Under the pieces are notes generated by a model. The model saw nothing but the letters and a program-made list of their open reading frames with translations. It made no database searches and was not told the origin of the DNA. Below are positions 9,148 to 18,796 of a DNA stretch of 18,983 bases, piece by piece (within the stretch, counting starts at the first letter, position 1; every line of letters begins with the position of its first letter). The translations under genes and the position numbers were made by a program. Location: assembly GCA_027596195.1 (NCBI GenBank), contig JADGJG010000468.1, forward strand, positions 1 to 18,983, written 5' to 3'. The DNA is from Podochytrium sp. JEL0797. Taxonomy: Eukaryota > Chytridiomycota > Chytridiomycetes > Chytridiales > Chytriomycetaceae.

Positions 9148-10871
9148 TCACACCCGTTCCTTCCTGTTCCGCGTCTCAATCAACGAACGCGGCGTATGCA
9201 AATACACACTCACCCCAAACCCACCATCAACCCCATCCTCACCAGAAGCTGCCCCCGCATTTCCTAAATTCATTTCAAATGACCGCACGATTCCACTGTT
9301 TCCCGTCACAGTCGTCCACCCCATCGCATCCCCGGTCCCATAAATCATCACATTCGCTTCGGAAACTTTGAAAACTTTGACCGCCTTTGCTGTTCCCTTC
9401 CCACCTCGCTTCCCAACTCCCTCGTTCCCCACCGCACCCCCACCTCCTCCTCCAACAACACCAGGCGCCAACATTGCCCGAAACCGCACCGACGGCATAT
9501 CTTCCACAACTCCCACCTTCCCAACCAACAACCCCTCGGACGTCCAGTCCTTAACCTGCGACTCCGTCACCCCACAATCGCCATCAACCGCCGTCGCTTC
9601 ATGCAACAACGCCACAAGTTCCACGGGCATTCGCGATGTGTCAAACAAGAGTCGGATTCGGTGCTTTTCGAAAGGTCCTGCAATGACGGACGAGATTTTC
9701 ATGAATTTGGTGAATGCCGTGGCGGTTGTGACGAGGGTGCGGGTGGAAAAGATGGGGTAGAGGGTCTGTTGCGGCGTTGAATTATTGGATTAGATCTCGC
9801 AGTTCTAAGCAAACCAGGTTTTGGACTCACGTTCAATAGCGGAGACGTTGATTCCCGGGCTTCCTGCTGAACCAGCGCGTCCACGTCGTACACGTTCTTG
9901 GGAATTGTTTCGAAGCGGTGACAGGTATCCGAGACGAGGGAAATCAATGTAGTCAAATCGAGGTTCAAAGTCTGTGTCAGCAGCAACGAAGCGGGGGAAT
10001 TCGAATCGTTTCCAGACCGGAATTCGGCAGCATACTCTTGAATACAAGTAACGAGGTTCTCGATCCCAAATACGACTTGAACACCGAGATGCATGAGGGA
10101 ATCAAGGAGGATGCGATCAATAGGGTCCTCGTCCTCGAGGCGGCTTTGTTCGCTCGCGAAGCAAAACACGATTTTGGGTGTTATGAAATGGACAGGGTTC
10201 TCTTTGGCTGCTGCGATCCAGGCCTTGGCCTGGCGGACGATGGAAAGGTTCGAGAGGTCGACAGAAGGGGAGGCAGGATGGGAGCTTTCGCGGGTGGAAT
10301 GAATGGATTCCTCTCGTTCGGAATGATTGCCCTGCGAATCCTCATCTTCCGAGCAGGAATCATCCCCGTCAGAGTCGCAATAGTCTGCCCTCTCACCGCG
10401 TACCGCGCCTGCACGTACTTTTACCCACACGGGCGGCACACCGGCTCCCTCCAACATCACGTCTACGACACATGCACTCTTCTTGCGCGCTCGTACCGTC
10501 ACACGCGCAATCCCCTCTCCCACTTGACCAACAGAAAGACTCTCTTCCTCGCTCTTCTGGACTCCTCCATGATCATGCCCGTGCTGTCGGCAAACATCGG
10601 CCGCCCACCCACCAACACCCACTGCGGCCTCCACGACCGCAGCGAGGAATCCGGCGTTTGAACACGCGGCAGCTTGGATGCGTCGCTTGGCGTCAGGCGA
10701 ACGCTGGGCAGAGGCGAGGAAGCGGCGTTCGGCCTTGATCGGGGTGAGCAGTCGGGCGGCGTTCGCGACTGTGGCTGAGATGAGATTCGACTGGGCGGCA
10801 TCGAGGCGTGCGAGGAGTGAGGCAATCTCATCCACGGGTGGGGAATGCGAAGGGGTCGTGTCTTGTGTCAT
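9148..10871 (-). CDS. DUF1308 family protein (UPF0415, C7orf25-like)
   Basis: Two exons (10871-9831 and 9765-9148) with a 65-base intron encode 552 residues. The plan follows human C7orf25: an N-terminal helical region (DEIASLLARLDAAQ, about 14-27; IKAERRFLAS), a strand pair ending in VWVKVRAG (148-155), then QAKAWIAAAKENPVHFITPKIVF (214-236), DPIDRILLDSLMHLGVQVVFG (249-269), LNLDLTTLISLVSD (302-315) and, near the C-terminus, MIYGTGDAMGWTTVTGNSGIV (487-507) and VSVYLHTPRSLIE (532-544). It is longer than the ~420-residue human protein because of acidic and Gly-rich inserts (about 165-205 and 449-475). The molecular function of this conserved eukaryotic family is not established to my knowledge. 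In-frame ATGs upstream (10913, 10958) could extend the N-terminus; I chose 10871 because family similarity begins soon after it. The gene is divergent to the kinesin-like gene, 176 bases apart. Confidence 0.85.
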
Positions 10872-11047
10872 AATGTCATTCGAATGAAAAAACCGAAACG
10901 GCTTCTTCTTCATTTCCCTCCTCCTCTTTATTCTTTCTCTAATATTTATTTGGCACAATAATTAATTCGCATTAGTCTCATAACGGGGGAAAAGAAATCA
11001 ACATTTGTGTCCGAAAAAGTCGCAACGACAAAACACCACAAGTGCCA
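10872..11047. promoter_or_regulatory. Divergent promoter region, DUF1308 / kinesin-like gene
   Basis: 176 bases between the two start codons. AT-rich stretches (about 10935-10980, including aatatttatttgg and aattaattcg) may act in transcription start selection, but no defined element can be named. Confidence 0.4.
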
Positions 11048-14000
11048 ATGCCTCCTGCGCCCCTCACCGCCGCCACCGCCTCGGTTGCCCTGCGCCTTGT
11101 CTCTGCGACTCCCGCAGGCGCCCAGGCAGAGACACCGCACGCATCGCATCTCCTCGTCAGCCACTCTCACAACAACAACAACAACAACAACATCAACAAC
11201 ATCAACGCAAAGGCCGAAGTCTCGCTGCTCAACGCATCCGCAATAAGAAAGTGCGTTGTCTAGAGAACCGCTCCCGGGTCGTTGCGCTCGCCTTGAGACC
11301 CACTCCCTCAGAAAGTCTAAAAAATCAACACCAACAAAACAAACAGGAAAACACTCCTCTTCGACCACTGCGCCGACAAAAACGCGTCTCTCGATGACTT
11401 TGTACGCCAGCTGCGTCTGTGCGATCTCGTTGATGGCGTGTTTGACGGTAATCCAAAACACTTTGCTCAAATTGAGGATTCAACCCGCTGATCATTGCGC
11501 CTTCTCTCCATCGCGACTTGCTTGTCCCTCCATCCACAGGCAAAAACATGGCCGTGTTGACCGCGTCCGTTGGAAAGTCGCTGTCACAGCAAGAGAGGTA
11601 CGAATTTGCCCGCCGTACCACACTCCACACTTCAGATACACACATACAACAACACGCGACGCTGCAACCTTCCGAATGATGTCTACAAAATATCTATTTC
11701 GAATGCACGTGGTCGGGGAAAGAAAGGACGAGGACAAACTGCGAAATCCGAAAGTCGAAAAACACCAACTTCCATCCACACACCCTGATCGCGTTCTCTG
11801 CATCCCTCCAATCACCTCCACCTATCGCCCTATTTCTAAAACCGTGTCTAGAACCGTCGTCTTCAAATCCGCCTTCGATGAGCTCCTGCGAACTGCCGAA
11901 ACGAGAGAATCCGAGATTTCGTTTGGTTATTTCGGCGTGACGGACTCGAAACTCATGAATATGGTGACGGAACGCAGTATTCCTGGTAATAGTTTGGATT
12001 TGGTTGTGGTTTTTGTTTCCACCAAATCGTGTTCTGACCATTGTTGTTTTCCGCTCAACAAAAACAGCCGATTTGATCTCGAGTGATCTGACCCCTCTGC
12101 TGTCTCCACTCGAATGCATCCAAGACGTGAAAGATCTGATGACGAGGGGTAAATGAGGGCCGGTTTCTCGCGTCGCTCCACCGTTTGACTAACAGTCTCT
12201 TTCTGAAGAATCCCACCTCCCAACCATATTCTACTTCCGTGTCGAATCCATGGGTCCTGTAAGGACAGTCGGCACGCTAGTTTTGGTGAGTGGGTGACTG
12301 TTGAGTGCGAGTGCGTTCGCCGAAACGCAATGAGTCTAACATTTCTGAAATAGACAGATCTGGGACACCCCTGCTTCCTCCCACCCACGGACGCGTCGTA
12401 TGTGTGTTCCGGAGCCAGTGTCACCAAGTCGATGGTGACAATGAGTTGAGTCGCGATCATTTGTCCAATCGCTTCAAAGTTTGACAGTTTCTGACAATTC
12501 TATCAACAGAAAAAATCGTGTCCCACCTCGCGAACCCCGGATTCACAGGTGTCCTCGAGCACCAGGATACGTTTTTGACGACCGTGTGTTCTCGTACGTT
12601 GTCTCGCTTCCTTTCTCTCAATTGCTGCTGACCCTTTTTTATGATCAGCCTTTTTGGGTGGAAACGGACAAGCCATGTTTGTGTTGACCGTGGACGTGCG
12701 TATTTTTTTCTTCTCGACCGAACCCTTCCCGTAGTTGTTTTGCTGACCCGCCGCCCAACTTCAGCCAACCGACAAATTCAGCACATCTGAAAACGAACAT
12801 GCTCTCGAATCGGTTCATTTGTTCAAAAAGATTCGATCGTACTCGGTAAGCAATCCCTCCCCACTCCCCTCCCCCGCCTCGCGTACATCAAAACGATGCT
12901 AAAACAAACGACAACAGACCTCGACGCTCGTGGACCCGCGCGTATCTCAACTCGAACAGAGATGTCGTGATCTTGCGCAAGAGATTGAAATCCAAAAGGT
13001 ATCCTTTTTTTTTTGTTTCTTTATGCTCACGTTTGGCCGAATAAGGATTTTGCGACAACCCAAACCGACTCCCTCACAACCGCTACCCGTCGCCTCTTGG
13101 ACCTCCAAGACCTCCTCACCCAAACACGTACCGACTGCGCACGCAAGGTCTCGGACATGCAGAAAACGATGGACGCGCGTGGATTGGAGTTTGAGTCTCA
13201 ACAGACGCAGTTGGCGCAGACGCATGCGGAAGTGGTGCAAGCGATGAGGAGTGCGCATTTGGACGAGGTGGAGGCGATGCGGCAAGGGTTTGAGGAGGAG
13301 ATTGAAGCGGCGAGAAAGGAGTGTGAGGTGGAGGTGGTGAAGGCGAAGGAGGAGGCCAAGGGGATGGTTGAAGAGGTGTACAAGAAGGCGGTGGAGGAAA
13401 GGGAGAGGGATGTTGTTGAGTGGGAAGGGAAAGTGGAGGCATTGGTGGCGGTGAGTGTTTTTTTCCCCCACGTTGGTTGTTTTTTGGGAGGGGACCGGTT
13501 TCGCTGATGATTTGATACTCATTAGGAAAAGAACGAGCTTGAAATCAATCTCGAAACGGCGAAATTCGATTTGAAGGACCAAGAGGACCGTTGGACGTTT
13601 GAAAAGTTGGAGATGACTCAGCAGTTGAAGCTTGAGGAGGCTAAAATGGGTAAGGAGACCCCCCTTTTATTCATCGCCGAAACCATTCTAATTTTGCTTG
13701 CATCAAAGCCTCATTCGATGCCGGAAGCTCTGCTCACCTGTCCACCATCGACCAACAAACCATCGAAATCGCCAAACTGATGCAAATTCTCCACGAATCC
13801 CAGCTCACCATCACAACCCTCCAACAAGAATCCGTCAACCTCCGCTCTCTCCTCTCAACCTTCCAACAAGAAGTCACCGCAACCCAAACCACCGTCGACA
13901 CGACCCGCAACACCCTCGCCACCACCGAAAAATCTCTTGAAGAAACACAAACCTGCCTCACCCAAGCCCACTCCGAAGTTGCCACTTGCCGCGCCAAAAT

Positions 14001-16458
14001 CGAGAACCTCCAACAAACCCTCCTCGAAACACGCGAATCCCACACCACCGCCATGGCATCCCTAGAAACCAAATCCCAACAAGACCTCGCCCGCGAACTC
14101 TCCCACCTCCGCAACACGCTCGAAACGCAACATACTCATGCACTCGCGGAGATGTCGGAACAACACCTCCAATCGCTGCGGGACGTCAAAAAAGAAATGA
14201 CGCTCACTGGACTGCATGAATCGTCTGCCGCCGCCACGCGCGTGGACGAAGTCGAGACGCGAATGGCCGAGTTGGAGCGCACGCATGCACGTGAAGTGGA
14301 GCGATGCAAACGCAAGATGCGCGCCGAGTTTGAAGGGGATTTGAAGGACATGGAGGCCAAGTTGGAGGAATGTGAAGAGGTGGAGAAGATGTGGGAGAAG
14401 GACGCCGAGAGGATGAAGAAGGCGTTGGAGAGGGCGATTGAGCGGCAGAAGGAGTTTGAGAGGGATGTGGATGGGGAGAGGGAGGAGTGGGAGGGGGAGA
14501 GGAAGGCGGATCGGGCACGGATTCAGAGTTTGGAGGTTTGTGTTTTTTTTTGTTTGATGATGGGGATGCGATGCTGATTATGGCTTTGTTCAGATGCGCT
14601 TGAGTTCCATCTTGGAAACTCTCAAATCCGCGAGAGAGTCGCAAGTTCGTTTCCCCGAGGACGTTCACGAATCCATCATGGTAAACAAGCTCGCGTGCAA
14701 ACGACCTGAAGAGCCAACACTGACTTTGTTTTTGTTTTGTTCCAAACACACGCGCAGGTGGCCGCTCAAGTCCAACAACCACCACCCAAAGACCCCACAT
14801 CCGAACCCCGCATCCCCAAAAAACGCGCCCGCATGTCGGACGTTTCGGACCTGCTCGAAATCAGCGCCAAAGTCGGCAAAAGCGTTCCCGAAAAACGCCG
14901 CGCGCGACCCGCCAAACGCGCCGTGATTGTTGCTCCCCAGGACGAATCGGACGAGGAAGAAGAGGAGCAGAAGCTCGTTCAACGGTCTTCCAAGTCGAAG
15001 AAGTCGGTCGCTGTAGCTGCTGAACCTGCGGTTGTGGAAAAGGCGTCGGATGCAGCTGTCAACAAGGGAAGGAGGAGTCGCACGACTTCTGGGGCTGACG
15101 TTGGAGAGGATCCCATGGCGATTGATTCAGCAGTTGCTACCGCGTCGACCAAAAAGGACGGCAAAAAGAAAACCGCCGCTTCTACTTCTGTTACCGCAGG
15201 GAAGGAACCCTCTGTTGAATCGGAGCCACCCGTTGCTGCTTCTGCCTCGCGAAAGGGAAAAGGAAAGGCTACTGCGACCGAAGGACGCGACAAGGACACC
15301 GACGCCGTGATTACGGACGAACCCGCGACCTCCCTCGCCGCCAGGAAAAAGGAAATCAAAAAGAAATCCGCCCCCGCCACCACTTCCATCGAATCCACGG
15401 TAGTTGACAACGAGGCCCCCGCACCTGAGACTTCCTCTTCGTCTCAACCGACTGCAACTGCCAAGCCTGCCAAACCGGCCGCTGCCAAGAAACATTCGCG
15501 AAAAATCGCTGATAGTGATCATAGCGACAATAGCGAGGACGACGACTTTTCGGAGCCGGACAAGGGAGACAAGACGGTCGAGTCGGGAGGAGTGGGGTCC
15601 AAGAAATCGGCTGGCAGGACCAAGAAGTCGGAAACGGGCGAGAAGGTGCGTGGTGGGAAGAAGAAGGCAGTGGATGATGCTGTTGTGGGGAAGGGGAAGG
15701 AAGGAGTTGATGGGGAGAGTGAGGTGGAGAAGGAGGGTGAATTGGTGGATGCGCCAGCAGCTAAACTGGCCAAGTCCAAGGCGGTTCAGGAACGCAAGAC
15801 TGCGAAGTCGGCTAAGGCCGCTGTTGAACCAGCGGAGGATGACGCGGTGGTAGAGAAGGAAGGCATCGAGGCGGCGATGGATGAGTCTGCACCTGTTGTT
15901 CCCGGGAAAGAGAACAAGAAGAAGGAGGCGGGTTCCAAGAAGCGGAAGGCCGCTGTTGTTTCTGTTACGGAGGAGGAAGACGGGAATGAAAGCGCGGAGG
16001 AAGGGGATGGTGGGAAGGAGGTCAAGGCCGAGGCGGCGCGGAAGGAGAAGGGTGTCGCGGACAAGAAGAAGAGAAAGTTGTCGGCAAAGGCGAGTGTTGT
16101 GGCTGAGGACACGGATGAGGTGAGATATTATTTTTCTAGCGTGTTTTTAAGGGAATACCTTTACTCTGTTGGCTCACTCGCACTTTCAAAAACGCAGATT
16201 GCCCCGACAAATCCCACCGCACCCAAGTCACCCACCAAAAAACCACTGTTTTCCTTCTCCAAGCCGTCGCTTTCCATCCTGCCCAACTTCCAGCTTGGTG
16301 GTGGCGGGGGCTCCTCGTCTCTTGGTTCCTCGCTATCGTCTCTGGGATCGAATCCATACAACATTGGCACTTCGATTGATAGCACCGTTGTGGGTGATTT
16401 TGACCGACAGAGAAAGAAGCGGATGGAGATGTTGTTGGCTTCTCAATCTCAGTCGTGA
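11048..16458 (+). CDS. Kinesin-like protein with degenerate motor domain and long coiled coil
   Basis: Seventeen exons (11048-11250, 11347-11447, 11540-11597, 11636-11985, 12068-12148, 12209-12285, 12354-12444, 12510-12593, 12649-12695, 12765-12845, 12918-12998, 13046-13450, 13526-13649, 13709-14535, 14594-14680, 14758-16119, 16198-16458) give 1439 residues with consistent phases. Motor-domain landmarks appear in order: SVALRLVSATP (13-23), KTLLFDHC then DGVFDGKN, P-loop position VLTASVGKS (107-115), ESHLPTIFYFRVES (265-278), TLVLTDLG (287-294), FLGGNGQAMFVLTVDPTDKF (350-369) and ALESVHLFKKIRS, the usual end of a kinesin head. Key nucleotide-binding motifs are altered: GQTGSGKT becomes LTASVGKS, SSRSH retains only SH, DLAGSE becomes DLGHPC. 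Residues ~395-895 are mostly coiled coil; 900-1439 is disordered, Lys/Glu/Ala-rich, with basic clusters (KKRAR, RKKRM) that could be nuclear signals. Subfamily is uncertain; a divergent member of kinesin-6 or another N-terminal-motor class is possible. Confidence 0.75.
11168..11206 (+). repeat. (AAC)n microsatellite encoding Asn run
   Basis: An AAC-rich run in exon 1 of the kinesin-like gene, coding for seven Asn followed by INNIN. It falls after the first strand of the motor domain, where loops tolerate insertions, and is likely to vary in length. Confidence 0.85.
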
Positions 16459-16714
16459 TTTTTTCTTTTGCTGTTTTTGGTATAAATTATTTTTGAAAAA
16501 AAAACAATGCGCGTGTGCTGTGTGAGTTTTTGCTCAACGGAATTTGTTCGCAAAAAGATTTAAGTCCTCTACGCCAACACCGTTAGAGGAAATTGTCCTT
16601 CCCCAGTTCTCACCCACGTGCCCCATAATTCGATATCCCTTTTTTTTTGGCTAAGTCGTTGCGAGAGAATGGGATAATGAAGGGTGAAACATCCAACTTT
16701 TAGACGCATTTCAG
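16459..16714. other. Intergenic region downstream of kinesin-like gene
   Basis: Short AT-rich flank after the kinesin-like stop (tataaattattt at about 16481). There is no canonical AATAAA, so polyadenylation may use a variant signal. The stretch includes an imperfect hairpin at 16565-16590 and a CACGTG at about 16615. It probably also holds the promoter or 5' exon of the next gene, which I could not locate. Confidence 0.4.
16565..16590. repeat. Imperfect inverted repeat / hairpin
   Basis: tcctctacg and cgttagagga can pair across a 7-base loop with one bulged base. It lies ~105 bases past the kinesin-like stop. It is too short to be a transposon end by itself. A role in transcript 3' structure is possible but unsupported. 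Confidence 0.5.
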
Positions 16715-17850
16715 CTTCAGCGGTCACCCTCTCCTCTCCGCCCCTCCACCCCCCGTCAACTTGGGTATAATATTCCACAATTGGCCGTATCGGGAAGAAC
16801 TAAGAGATTTGCGAATAGAAGTTTTCATCATCAAATCTGTCGTTCGCGTCGCGTTGCGCAATTGCCAGTATCACTCACGCCAACTGTATCCTTCCAACAC
16901 GTGGGTGCAGAGATTGCGAAAATTGTCGAGAGCGGGCGCGTGCGCGAAATTAGTTGAGAGAATAAGTTGGGGGGCACGGAAGTACCCGTCCCTAATGCAC
17001 GAACTACCAGCCCGCGACAACTCCCTGCGCCACCTCCTCCTCTCCTGGGAACCCCTCCTCAACTCAAACCCACTCATGCTCCCGCTCCACCCCTCCCAAA
17101 TGGTATTCCGGACGCAGATTCTAATTCTGTGGGTCAAAAGTTGGACACCCAGCTGCTGTCCCGCTCCTCGGTGGTGGTCCTGCGAATGAATCCCTGGCTG
17201 TTGTGCCGCCCCCGCTGCCCCCATTGCACAACCGCAACGCGACGCTGACGTCGACATTCCCACGTTTAGCCAAACCCAAGGCGTCGTCGTCGTCCTCCGA
17301 CAACACCAGCAAGCCCGAAAAGATTCTCACACGAGTGAAAAAGGGTGGAAATTCGGCCGGTGGTGGCAGCAGCGGCTCTTTGCCCACCAAAACCCGCGTT
17401 TCGATTTCCTTCACACACATTGGCGCAGGCATCATGAAGCCCGATTACCGACCTGCACCAAGGCCCCAGGTGGGGGAGGTGAGCGCCCTTGAAGCTCGAC
17501 ATCATTCATGGAGTCGTTGGGACCGCAGTGGGGGGAAAATATTCTGATGGGGTACCCGTTGGAGCAGGTGATGGCAGGGAACCTGCCTCTGTCAAATCGA
17601 AGGCGGAATTTTTTCCCTTTAAAGGATCTACAGCTGCCATGCCCTTCCTACCCGTCCATGCACCCATGTCTCCTCCAGGTGTTCTACCCTCCCCCTCTGC
17701 CCCCCTGCCCTTCTCCTCTCACCACCCAAGCCATCCTGCTGTCTCATCACACCTCGAGTTGAGCGGCAGTTGAGCCTGGGAAGCTTGTTCCATCCGGTGC
17801 TGCAGAACCAGGTGAGCAGGGGACAGCTGCTGAGACAGTTGGGGGTTTAG
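16715..17850 (+). CDS. Probable spliced gene, exon structure unresolved, function unknown
   Basis: Several plus-strand open pieces look protein-like but lie in different frames. Piece 1 is 16715-16952 (PQLAVSGRTKRFANRSF, VSFQHVGAEIAKIVESGRV), preceded by TTTCAG and followed by the donor-like GTTGAG. A middle piece, 17118-17170 or longer, reads SNSVGQKLDTQLLSRS. Piece 3 is about 17270-17478 (AKPKASSSSSDNTSKPEKI, TRVSISFTHIGAGIMKPDYR), preceded by CTGAC and TTTAG and ending at GAG/GTGAGC. Piece 4 starts at 17529 (WGENILMGYPLEQVMAG) after CGCAG. The last piece ends RQLSLGSLFHPVLQNQVSRG ... RQLGV at TAG 17848-17850, with AATAAA 48 bases on. Candidate introns connect some pieces in phase, but the join between pieces 2 and 3 needs either the intron 17103-17269, the intron 17133-17269 or a frameshift, and no start codon was found. 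I do not recognise the protein. The terminal LFHPVLQ...G-x-L pattern is faintly like eIF4E-transporter C-termini, too weak to name. Confidence 0.4.
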
Positions 17851-17897
17851 GTGGGGTCGGAGCGGGGGAAAGGAGAAAGCGGGTTTAATGTTGAAAA

Positions 17898-17903
17898 AAT
17901 AAA
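17898..17903 (+). promoter_or_regulatory. Poly(A) signal on plus strand
   Basis: AATAAA 48 bases after the TAG at 17848-17850. It is the main external support for a plus-strand gene ending there. Confidence 0.5.
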
Positions 17904-18066
17904 TGTATACCGATTCTATTACACACAATCTGAAGCGTGTTCGTCGATTTAATTCTTCACGCACAATCTGGATGTGCTTTGGTTGCGCAGTTTGCTGGTA
18001 AGAGGAACACAAATTGTCGATCTCCAGCCACTTCAAAACACACCCTCCTCGCCCCACTTCTCCCCG

Positions 18067-18254
18067 CTAAAGAAATGAAAAGGACGTTGGGGGACTTCTG
18101 ACAGGCTTGCTGGCACCTGCCACGGCCGCACTCGCAACCAGCTTGGCCATGTTGGGTTCCTTCAAGGGAGTCGCGGGGGAATCCATCTTGACGATGGCGA
18201 CGGGTGGATTTGCGGGGTTATTCTTTATTGGCAGGTATTGTGTCATCGGCTGCA
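18067..18254 (-). pseudogene. Duplicate of the last exon of the small membrane protein gene
   Basis: The segment encodes a C-terminus (VAIVKMDSPATPLKEPN, then MAKLVASAAVA) clearly paralogous to exon 2 of the gene at 18454-18796 (VAIVKMDAPAVPLKEPN, then VAKLAASAAVA), and ends in TAG at 18067-18069. It has no copy of the hydrophobic first exon: the 199 bases between it and the next stop contain nothing similar. The original acceptor (CAG before GTGTC) is not conserved. However, CCAG at 18255-18258 would give an acceptor in the same phase as the donor of exon 1 at 18655, with an open frame through to the stop. It is either a relic or an alternative terminal exon. A stand-alone 59-residue protein from ATG 18246 is also possible. 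Many differences between the copies are at third codon positions, which argues for past selection on the protein. Confidence 0.65.
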
Positions 18255-18406
18255 CTGGTCACGTTAAGTTCCTCCCCAAAAGTTGTGGGCGCGTCCTTGG
18301 AAAAGCTAATGAACGGAAGGAAAAAAATTCTGCCCCGCAACTGGCCTGCAATAATTCATGGAATTTAGGGATTTGTGCCCTCAAATGCACATAGTAATCT
18401 CTTTCT

Positions 18407-18412
18407 TTTATT
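18407..18412 (-). promoter_or_regulatory. Poly(A) signal for the small membrane protein gene
   Basis: AATAAA on the minus strand (tttatt on plus), about 42 bases past the stop codon at 18454-18456. Confidence 0.55.
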
Positions 18413-18453
18413 TTATACGATCTTTTCTTTTTCTTCAGCTGAAAGTACTCTCT

Positions 18454-18796
18454 CTAAACGGCGGCTTGCGAACTCTTGACGGGCTTGTTGGCAGCAACCG
18501 CCGCACTCGCCGCCAACTTGGCCACATTGGGTTCCTTCAATGGAACCGCGGGCGCGTCCATCTTGACAATAGCGACACCTGCATGAACAACAAACGCGAA
18601 ACCAAATTTGAAAATCAGAAGGAGGAAATGGTAGCGGGGGGAATTTACACGCACCATAAGCGAGAGTCGTCAACGACAATCCAATCGCCGCGGCCAACAC
18701 GGACGTGCTGGCCATAAGGATACTGAGCCACATGACAGCGCTGCAGCACGCATAAAGGAGGGTTTTGAAGATTGGGTTGGCAAAGAATCGGGTCAT
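18454..18796 (-). CDS. Small membrane protein, 88 residues, unknown function
   Basis: Two exons (18796-18655 and 18578-18454) separated by a 76-base GT-AG intron (donor GTGCGT, acceptor CATGCAG, phase 1). The first exon encodes a short basic start (MTRFFANPIFK) and then a ~36-residue hydrophobic stretch (about 12-47: LLYACCSAVMWLSILMAS and on), long enough for one long or two short membrane helices. The second exon encodes a hydrophilic, Ala/Lys/Pro-rich tail (VAIVKMDAPAVPLKEPN, ending KPVKSSQAAV). No signal-peptidase-like site or retention motif stands out. The partial repeat of the tail at 18067-18254 shows that this tail is a defined, conserved unit. I do not recognise the family; a small organellar or endomembrane protein is a guess from the hydrophobic segment only. 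Confidence 0.6.

Noticed and set aside
9918..10661. 247-codon plus-strand frame
   Set aside because: Antisense to the DUF1308 coding exon, which has clear family motifs.
11160..11210. (AAC)n run considered as a CRISPR-like or transposon repeat
   Set aside because: It is a simple trinucleotide microsatellite inside a coding exon.
10946..11470. 174-codon minus-strand frame with Val-rich run
   Set aside because: Antisense to exons 1-2 of the kinesin-like gene; the Val run is the reverse complement of the AAC repeat.
14979..15853. Several long frames on both strands within exon 16 of the kinesin-like gene
   Set aside because: Biased Lys/Glu codons keep other frames open; they are shadows of the 454-codon exon.
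16565..16590. Hairpin as a transposon terminal inverted repeat
   Set aside because: Arms are about 9-10 bases with a 7-base loop and no transposase or target duplication nearby.
17719..18057. 112-codon minus-strand frame (AQPKHIQIVREELNRR...)
   Set aside because: It has a plausible-looking middle, but it overlaps the probable 3' end and poly(A) signal of the plus-strand gene and shows no domain. Kept only as an alternative.
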